Below are positions 58,738 to 64,000 of a stretch of DNA of 64,000 nucleotides, piece by piece. The stretch is from DATFJT01 sp965230755 (GTDB taxonomy: Bacteria > Bacteroidota > Bacteroidia > Chitinophagales > Saprospiraceae): NCBI GenBank assembly GCA_965230755.1, contig CBDDLT010000003.1:62001-126000 (forward strand). Direction: 5' to 3'. Numbering within the stretch: position 1 is the first letter of the stretch; each line of letters starts with the position of its first letter. Position numbers and translations under genes: made by a program. The notes beneath the pieces were generated by a model. It was not told where the DNA came from. It saw only the letters and a program-made list of their open reading frames with translations, and did not search any database.

Positions 58738-61160
58738 AATTCAAGTCGAATTCCCAGGTTGAAGTTTCGCTCAGCCTGGGGAAAGACAAAATTCTCCGTA
58801 GTTAACTCTCCATTAAACGCATAAGAATAGCTGTATCCGAATGCACTGTACTTGGTATCAAGCAGATTATAACAGGATAATCTCAAGCCTATCTTTGCTT
58901 TCGACCATTTAGTATTGTAGGCAACACTTAAATTCTGAATGAAGTAATCATCTAGCCTTCGACCCTCGTTCTCTGTATTATCCAAGTACTGCTTTCCTAC
59001 CCACTGATTTTGAAGATTGACATTCAAGTTATTGGTCAAGTGATAAGTCAATTCCAGTCTGGATTGAATATTTGGAGATAGGGCCAACTCCGTCTCAGAG
59101 TATTGGACATTCTCTGTTTCTCCCGTACCGTAATCCACTATTGGTTCTTCCCAATCCTTTACCCTACTTTGCATAAGGGTCAAATTCGCGTGAATATCGA
59201 AATCGTAAAAATTCAACTTATCCCAAGCCAACTCAATCCCTCTTCTAAAACTCTCGTCTATATTTCTTCTCACCAAGGCACCCACATCGTTTAATTCTCC
59301 AGTGGGAACCAACTGATCTTCATAATTCATATAAAATAGGTTCAAGGAGAAACGGCTGCTGCTTCCTTCTGAAACCAAACCCAATTCTCCATTCATTACC
59401 ATCTCAGATTGTGGTAAATCTTCGGGACCTCTATCTATAAAGTCGGATCGAACCGGTTCTCTTTGACCAATGGCAAAATGACCGTACACTCTGGTTTTGC
59501 CAAAGATTCTCTGTACACCAAGTTTAGGATTGATGAAAAAATACTGTTCATCCACATCAAATTCCTGTAAATCATTGTCGATTCCTGCCGTGAAGTAGTC
59601 TATATGCCTCAACTGCACATCTGCTGTTGTCAACCAATTACCGGCACTCCAATTCCACTGTACGAATCCTGAATAATCCTTTTTCTTCGAAGTACTAGAA
59701 TAATACTGCGGAGTTTCTCCTTTCTCTATAAAATCAGATTGTATGATCTCTCCAAAATGATCTCCATCATACTGACTGCCGAATATTGACGCTTTGATAT
59801 TGCTCCTGCTTCTTTTATGAACGACACTAAACAGTCCTCCGTAAAAATCATTATCCAACCATCTCTGGAAGGCCACATCGCTTTCACTAATTGTATCATT
59901 TCCAATGATTCTGGGGCTTAATCCAAAATCCGATGCGGAACGATCTTCTCTAAACTGTTCGAAATATCCTTCTCCTTTGGTGTAGTGCAAGCTCGAAGAC
60001 AGTGACCACCTGGCATTGATATCCGTAGACCAATGAATTTGATTGTGGATCTGCTGATAGTCATCCACTTCGTTTTCATACTCGTAAAAATTGTACTGTC
60101 GGTTACTTTCGTTTAAATTCTTGATCTGCTCTTCACTATAGGAGTTCCTAGCTATATGCTCGGCCAAAGCTTCGTCATTTTCCTCTGCCTTTGATTCTGG
60201 AGTACCATTCCATGCTTGATAGGTTCTCTCAGTCCCATTGCTGTGCATCAAACTAAACTTGTGTTTTCCTATCTGTTTCTGATACTGAAGAAAATAAGAG
60301 TTCAATTCTGATTCCGCTCTGTCGATATAACCTTGCGACCTAATATTAGAAAGTCTCACTTGAAGTCCTTTTTGCTGGAGTGCAATGCTATTCTTAAAAC
60401 TGGAATACGAAGCGATATTACTTCCTATTCGAATAAAATCTTCATCTTGATTATCTGTATTTAACTTGATATTAGCGCCAAAAGACCCCGGACCGAAGGT
60501 GGACTGACCGACACCTCTTTGGATTTGGATACTGGAGAGGTTATCCGAAAAATCCGGCATATTCACCCAAAATACCTGATGGGATTCCGAGTCATTTAAG
60601 GGTATACCATTCACGGTGACATTGATGCGGGTCTGATCAGATCCTCTGATTCTCATGTAGGAATATCCAATTCCATTACCGGCATCAGAATGAGCCAAGA
60701 CTGAATTAGCTCGTTGCAAGATCATAGGAATTTCTCGACCATCCGCTTCTATTTGAATTTCCTTCCGATCGATGTTTTCGAATGCAATAGGACTTAAGTC
60801 TCCCGCTTGATCTGAGGCGACCATTACATCGGGAAGTTGCCAAGCCTTGCTGATCAATTGGAACGCAAGTTTGACATCATCATCAGATATTCGAACGGTT
60901 TGCTCTTCAGAACTGTAGTTCAATCCACCGTCAACAAGTAAATAATATTCATCGGAACTAAGATTGTTAAATCTTGCATTTCCATTCGAATCCGTAAAAG
61001 CGCTTTTCTTTTTAAGTCCATCAGAACTTTCCAATAGGACCAGGATTTCTCCCAGGGCCTCTCTAGAATCATTAGTAATGTTTAATTCAAGTGTGGATTG
61101 AGCCGTCATTTCTAATACCAAAAGCATTAGAAAAAGAAATAGGATACCAATTCTTTTCAT
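58734..61160 (-). CDS. TonB-dependent receptor under a TPP riboswitch (probable thiamine/precursor uptake)
   Basis: 808 aa. A signal peptide ends near 'LLVLEMTAQS'. A CarboxypepD_reg-like sandwich follows (about 22-105), then a plug (about 130-245: 'IPMILQRANSVLAHSDAG', 'MRIRGSDQTRINVTVNGIPL', 'IQIQRGVGQSTFGPGSFGAN'), then a long barrel ending 'NLGIRLEF'. The gene starts 28 bp after the TPP aptamer, so it should be off when TPP is plentiful. Uptake of thiamine or a thiamine precursor across the outer membrane is inferred from the riboswitch, as known for TPP-linked receptors in Bacteroidota. It overlaps the convergent small barrel gene by 4 bp. Confidence 0.92.
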   Translation of the reverse strand: MKRIGILFLFLMLLVLEMTAQSTLELNITNDSREALGEILVLLESSDGLKKKSAFTDSNGNARFNNLSSDEYYLLVDGGLNYSSEEQTVRISDDDVKLAFQLISKAWQLPDVMVASDQAGDLSPIAFENIDRKEIQIEADGREIPMILQRANSVLAHSDAGNGIGYSYMRIRGSDQTRINVTVNGIPLNDSESHQVFWVNMPDFSDNLSSIQIQRGVGQSTFGPGSFGANIKLNTDNQDEDFIRIGSNIASYSSFKNSIALQQKGLQVRLSNIRSQGYIDRAESELNSYFLQYQKQIGKHKFSLMHSNGTERTYQAWNGTPESKAEENDEALAEHIARNSYSEEQIKNLNESNRQYNFYEYENEVDDYQQIHNQIHWSTDINARWSLSSSLHYTKGEGYFEQFREDRSASDFGLSPRIIGNDTISESDVAFQRWLDNDFYGGLFSVVHKRSRSNIKASIFGSQYDGDHFGEIIQSDFIEKGETPQYYSSTSKKKDYSGFVQWNWSAGNWLTTADVQLRHIDYFTAGIDNDLQEFDVDEQYFFINPKLGVQRIFGKTRVYGHFAIGQREPVRSDFIDRGPEDLPQSEMVMNGELGLVSEGSSSRFSLNLFYMNYEDQLVPTGELNDVGALVRRNIDESFRRGIELAWDKLNFYDFDIHANLTLMQSRVKDWEEPIVDYGTGETENVQYSETELALSPNIQSRLELTYHLTNNLNVNLQNQWVGKQYLDNTENEGRRLDDYFIQNLSVAYNTKWSKAKIGLRLSCYNLLDTKYSAFGYSYSYAFNGELTTENFVFPQAERNFNLGIRLEF

Positions 61161-61187
61161 TTTTAGTTTTTTAAAATTTCCAATCTA

Positions 61188-61267
61188 CTCATCATATTTC
61201 CTTCCCAGTATTACCTGGGCAGGTTCAAAGGGTATGATCTCAGCCCGTTATATTGAGGCACCCCCTA
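61188..61267 (-). promoter_or_regulatory. TPP (thiamine pyrophosphate) riboswitch
   Basis: The minus strand carries the THI-box blocks in order: GGGGTGCC (61264-61257), GGCTGAGA (to about 61238), ACCCTTTGAACCTG (61233-61220) and GGTAATACTGG (61215-61205), then GGAAG. The 5' edge overlaps the stop codon (TAG at 61265-61267) of the upstream NadR-like gene. The aptamer ends about 28 bp before the receptor ATG at 61160, so the expression platform probably blocks translation start or stops transcription in that short stretch (inference). Confidence 0.95.
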
Positions 61268-61768
61268 TAATTTCGATTCTATCCATTGCAAAGCAGCCGT
61301 TAATCTGCCCTCTTTTCCTTCAATGACAACAAAATCTTTTTTTGATGATTCGAGGCAAAGATAGTACTTCATAAATAATTCATCCCTATTATCCGGATTT
61401 TCTCTCAGAGGGTCGAATTCCCATTCTAGATCAGGAGAACATAACAGATAATAATATTCATTGCTACTCCACCATTCTTCAATAAAAGTTGAAGCCCGAT
61501 CGAATCGCACTTCAGACCAAACTTTGAGGACCAATGGACCTGTATCTGCAATAACCAAGGAACTTTCTTGAGAAGCTCGGTCCATTCTCTTTTTTTGTTC
61601 GCGGGCAAAAATATCAATGTCTTTTTCAAGATAAGCCCCCCCAGTATCTTCCAAATATTCTCGAGCAAACTCCTTGACCAATGTACCTTGGAGCACTTCT
61701 GATAGTCTTTCCGAAAGCCATGTTTTACCTGAAGACTCAGGACCGGTAAGAACAAAAACTTTAGACAT
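61265..61768 (-). CDS. NadR/Ttd14-like AAA ATPase (putative kinase)
   Basis: 167 aa. A Walker A motif 'LTGPESSGKTWLS' is at residues about 7-19, with 'EFAREYLEDTGG' and 'FAREQKKRMDRA' helices, a Walker B-like 'SLVIADTGPLVLKVW' and 'DPLRENPDNRDELF' late. This matches the NadR-type nicotinamide ribonucleoside kinase fold (AAA_28). The substrate is unproven; near a TPP-controlled receptor, a role with vitamin nucleosides is possible (inference). The riboswitch overlaps its stop codon, and the upstream Wzi-like gene ends 1 bp before its start. Confidence 0.85.
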   Translation of the reverse strand: MSKVFVLTGPESSGKTWLSERLSEVLQGTLVKEFAREYLEDTGGAYLEKDIDIFAREQKKRMDRASQESSLVIADTGPLVLKVWSEVRFDRASTFIEEWWSSNEYYYLLCSPDLEWEFDPLRENPDNRDELFMKYYLCLESSKKDFVVIEGKEGRLTAALQWIESKL

Positions 61769-61769
61769 T

Positions 61770-63461
61770 TTAAAGGATCAGAGGATTATGAGATAAATTC
61801 CATCTGAGGCCCAATCCGTAATACATAAAATCAGTATCCAAGGCTGCATTATCCGGATGGCTTTCATTTCTATATCGGACATTCAAGTCTACCATCAGTG
61901 TTTTAAACAGTCTTCGGGACACCAGAAAATCCAGTGTTACGCGATTCGACTCCACACCTTGAAATTGATCTATGCCAAAATTAGCGATACGATTATTGAA
62001 GGATTCGTTCACATTCGAACCGTAATTCGACCCTGAACCATCATCTATACCCTGCTTGATATAACTCCCCATGACATTCAAATACCAATTGTCATTGTAC
62101 TGATAATCCAGTTTTACCAAAAGCTCCGACAAATTGCTTCCGGAAGGATGAGCCAGAGATTGTTTAGAATGAGAATAATTCGAAATACTATCTCTGTGCT
62201 GGAAAGTATAGGGTCGGATTAAATTGTATTCGACCGTCACCAAGCTATTTTTCAATCCAAAAAGATCGGGCATTTTTGCTCCTAGCTGCAATCCCCACTT
62301 ATTACCCCACCATCCTCTTCTTTCTATCAGAAGTTCATTGAAAACAAACTCGTCGAAACTGTACTGCCCGTAAAAACGAATCTTATGATTAAGATCCCAT
62401 TTTGCATTAAAACCCAATATGACATTATCCTCACTTCCCAGGGATTGCTCGATACTCCTGTAAAAAATAATAGGATTGAGATATTGTAATTCGAACTGAT
62501 TAGCGCGACTAAATACTACAGTTTCTGAAAATCCCAATTCTAAATTGTCCAAAATAGAATATCCCAGATAATGGTTGACAAAGTATTTTTTCGTGATCAG
62601 TTGATCCCCTGCTCTATCTCTATTGCTTTCCGCTTGGAGCTCAGCAAAAATATTCTGGTAATGCAGTCGACCAATATGCGTGTTCAGTTTTAAATGGAAA
62701 TATGGAGCTGCAAAGTCCGACAAAATCATACTGCGAAAACCATTTCCAATAAAATTCTTTCCGTGTCCTAGTGATACTTCCAGAAACTTGGCCGCCTCTA
62801 CTTTTAACATGGCCTGGGCAATGTTGTAATCATATCCTCCATCGATCTGCATAAAATCAGAACTGAAATTCTTGAAGAAAACAACCCCCGGAACCGCGCC
62901 ATTCTCGTTGACAAAATTTTCAAGATACGCGGGAAATGATCGTTGTATCTCAAGCACACTTGTCTGAAGATGCACCCTAGATCCCAATCCTGCTGTCAAT
63001 CGGATTCCTCTCTTATTGATAACAAAATCTTCTTCCGAATCACTGGAAGGCATAAACTTAAGTTGAAGCAAGGGGTCGATTTGCAGATAATAGTCTTCCT
63101 TATACTGTTCGAACAAATGTCGCGGTCCCCTGTAAAAGTTCTTAAAGAAGCCATCCGTATCCTTTTTCTCTCGAAGGCCACTCACTTGACCGTCTTCTGA
63201 CTGCACAAATTGAAAAAATTCGTATTTCAAAGCCCGCCGCTGATAAGTATCACCAACCATCATGATCTCCGGAATAATCTCTTTTCCATTATACCATCTC
63301 ACCGCAGAACCTGCATCATCATAGCCATTCAAAATGGATAATCTCTCATAGTCATGAAACAGATCATGATCACCACTCAGAAATAAACTTTGGGCTTGAA
63401 CAGACCATGACTGCAGACCAAGCACCAATACTAGTAAAACAAACTTCTCTATTAATTTCAT
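61770..63461 (-). CDS. Wzi-like outer-membrane barrel protein
   Basis: About 563 aa from ATG 63461, which gives a signal peptide ('VLLVLVLGLQSWSVQAQ'); a longer frame begins at 63491. The rest is beta-barrel-like, with 'LGHGKNFIGNGFRSMILSDF' and 'YLNPIIFYRSIEQSLGSED', a pattern seen in Bacteroidota 'capsule assembly Wzi family' proteins. If so, it anchors or assembles capsule at the outer membrane; neighbouring genes do not show a capsule locus. It starts an operon with the NadR-like ATPase. Confidence 0.75.
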   Translation of the reverse strand: MKLIEKFVLLVLVLGLQSWSVQAQSLFLSGDHDLFHDYERLSILNGYDDAGSAVRWYNGKEIIPEIMMVGDTYQRRALKYEFFQFVQSEDGQVSGLREKKDTDGFFKNFYRGPRHLFEQYKEDYYLQIDPLLQLKFMPSSDSEEDFVINKRGIRLTAGLGSRVHLQTSVLEIQRSFPAYLENFVNENGAVPGVVFFKNFSSDFMQIDGGYDYNIAQAMLKVEAAKFLEVSLGHGKNFIGNGFRSMILSDFAAPYFHLKLNTHIGRLHYQNIFAELQAESNRDRAGDQLITKKYFVNHYLGYSILDNLELGFSETVVFSRANQFELQYLNPIIFYRSIEQSLGSEDNVILGFNAKWDLNHKIRFYGQYSFDEFVFNELLIERRGWWGNKWGLQLGAKMPDLFGLKNSLVTVEYNLIRPYTFQHRDSISNYSHSKQSLAHPSGSNLSELLVKLDYQYNDNWYLNVMGSYIKQGIDDGSGSNYGSNVNESFNNRIANFGIDQFQGVESNRVTLDFLVSRRLFKTLMVDLNVRYRNESHPDNAALDTDFMYYGLGLRWNLSHNPLIL

Positions 63462-63613
63462 CACACAACTTATATTCCCTAGATATATCATGGGACAGAT
63501 TTTCGGCCATTAAGTTACAACTTCATTCGATCATCTTTGTGATGACAAAATATTCTCTTTAGAGATCATATTGGCGTATCTTGCGTTCTTATTAGCAAGA
63601 AACATTCAGCTAA

Positions 63614-64000
63614 TGCATGATATAGAACCATATTTTAAGTGGAAGAACTATTATGATTCCTCTCGGGATGAACAATCACCGTATTTCGGCAAGAAATACG
63701 ATGAGTTCTATTTCAAAAATAAAATTTACAATTACCTGATCCATCCCCAGTGGGATGAGTTTGGGTCCCCTACGCTGTACTTAAAAATTCTATTCGTCGA
63801 CTACGAGAAACAAGCAGCCATTATTGAATTTATCGGTGAATGGAACGATGCGGTAACCAATGACATCATGTTGCTAAAAAGAAAAATCATCGATCCGCTG
63901 ATTGAATCGAATATTCGCTATTTCATTCTACTTTGCGATAACGTGTTGAATTTTCACGGTTCAGATGACTGCTATTATGAGGAGTGGCTAGAAGATATGG
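63614..64000 (+). CDS. Hypothetical protein, 5' part (runs off right edge)
   Basis: The frame opens with ATG at 63614 and stays open to the right end, giving 129 codons with no stop; the C-terminus is outside the window. The N-terminus reads 'MHDIEPYFKWKNYYDSSRDE' and includes 'IHPQWDEFGSPTLYLKIL', 'IIEFIGEWNDAV' and 'NFHGSDDCYYEEWLED'. No signal peptide or membrane helix. I do not recognise a named family, though the acidic, Trp/Tyr-rich ending looks conserved. It is divergent from the Wzi-like gene. Confidence 0.75.

Overview
The window looks like a chromosome segment from a member of the phylum Bacteroidota, most plausibly a Saprospiria-like marine gliding lineage (inference). It is AT-rich. 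It carries type IX secretion (T9SS) C-terminal domains, TonB-dependent receptors with CarboxypepD_reg domains, SdrD_B/GEVED surface proteins, DUF7033-type deacetylase, a heptose epimerase, and TPR-HTH regulators typical of the phylum. No rRNA, tRNA, insertion sequence, phage or CRISPR array was seen.

Region 1 (1-27.4 kb) is an accessory surface-protein island and the most interesting part. It holds five large secreted adhesin-like proteins (one cut by the left edge), one FG-GAP/ASPIC T9SS protein, and five paralogous membrane-spanning TPR-HTH regulators, so that every adhesin unit has its own regulator. Two architectures occur. In class I, regulator and adhesin are co-directional on the minus strand (583-aa regulator with the partial adhesin; 550-aa regulator with the 1384-aa adhesin), and each of these four genes is preceded by a TATAC-N6-TATAC direct repeat. 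In class II, adhesin and regulator are divergent (986/677 aa, 1088/676 aa, 1055+584/651 aa), and the regulator side carries a TTGTAGA-NN-TTTTGTAGA element 72-78 bp before the start codon. The four complete adhesins end in the same short Cys-rich tail instead of a canonical T9SS domain. One regulator carries two opposite single-A indels. About 900 bp is almost identical between two adhesins, and a third adhesin has five 291-bp tandem repeats.

Region 2 (27.5-34.8 kb): dCTP deaminase, a phosphopantetheinyl transferase, a small lipoprotein, a plant-type isoaspartyl peptidase/asparaginase, an ECF sigma factor with a probable membrane partner, a DUF6249-like protein and an outer-membrane beta-barrel receptor.

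Region 3 (34.9-43.6 kb) is one minus-strand operon: a DUF7033/polysaccharide-deacetylase-like protein, upp, a tandem double D-Ala-D-Ala ligase in one polypeptide, a PASTA membrane protein, a T9SS cargo protein and hldD, suggesting an envelope theme. Next to it on the plus strand are a lipoprotein and a membrane protein/histidine kinase/NarL-type response regulator set.

Region 4 (46.6-55.8 kb) has two inverted copies of a homogentisate dioxygenase-hydroxyphenylpyruvate dioxygenase pair. One is followed by a GHMP kinase, the other by a 2-oxoglutarate/Fe(II) oxygenase. Between them lies an unusual nuclease-trypsin-lamin-tail fusion.

Region 5 (56-64 kb): a CarboxypepD_reg-like membrane protein, an alpha/beta-hydrolase-OsmC fusion, a small beta-barrel, a TonB receptor under a clear TPP riboswitch, a NadR-like ATPase, a Wzi-like barrel and the start of a conserved-looking hypothetical gene. 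Start codons were moved to ATG wherever the longest frame began with TTG or GTG and a better start existed.
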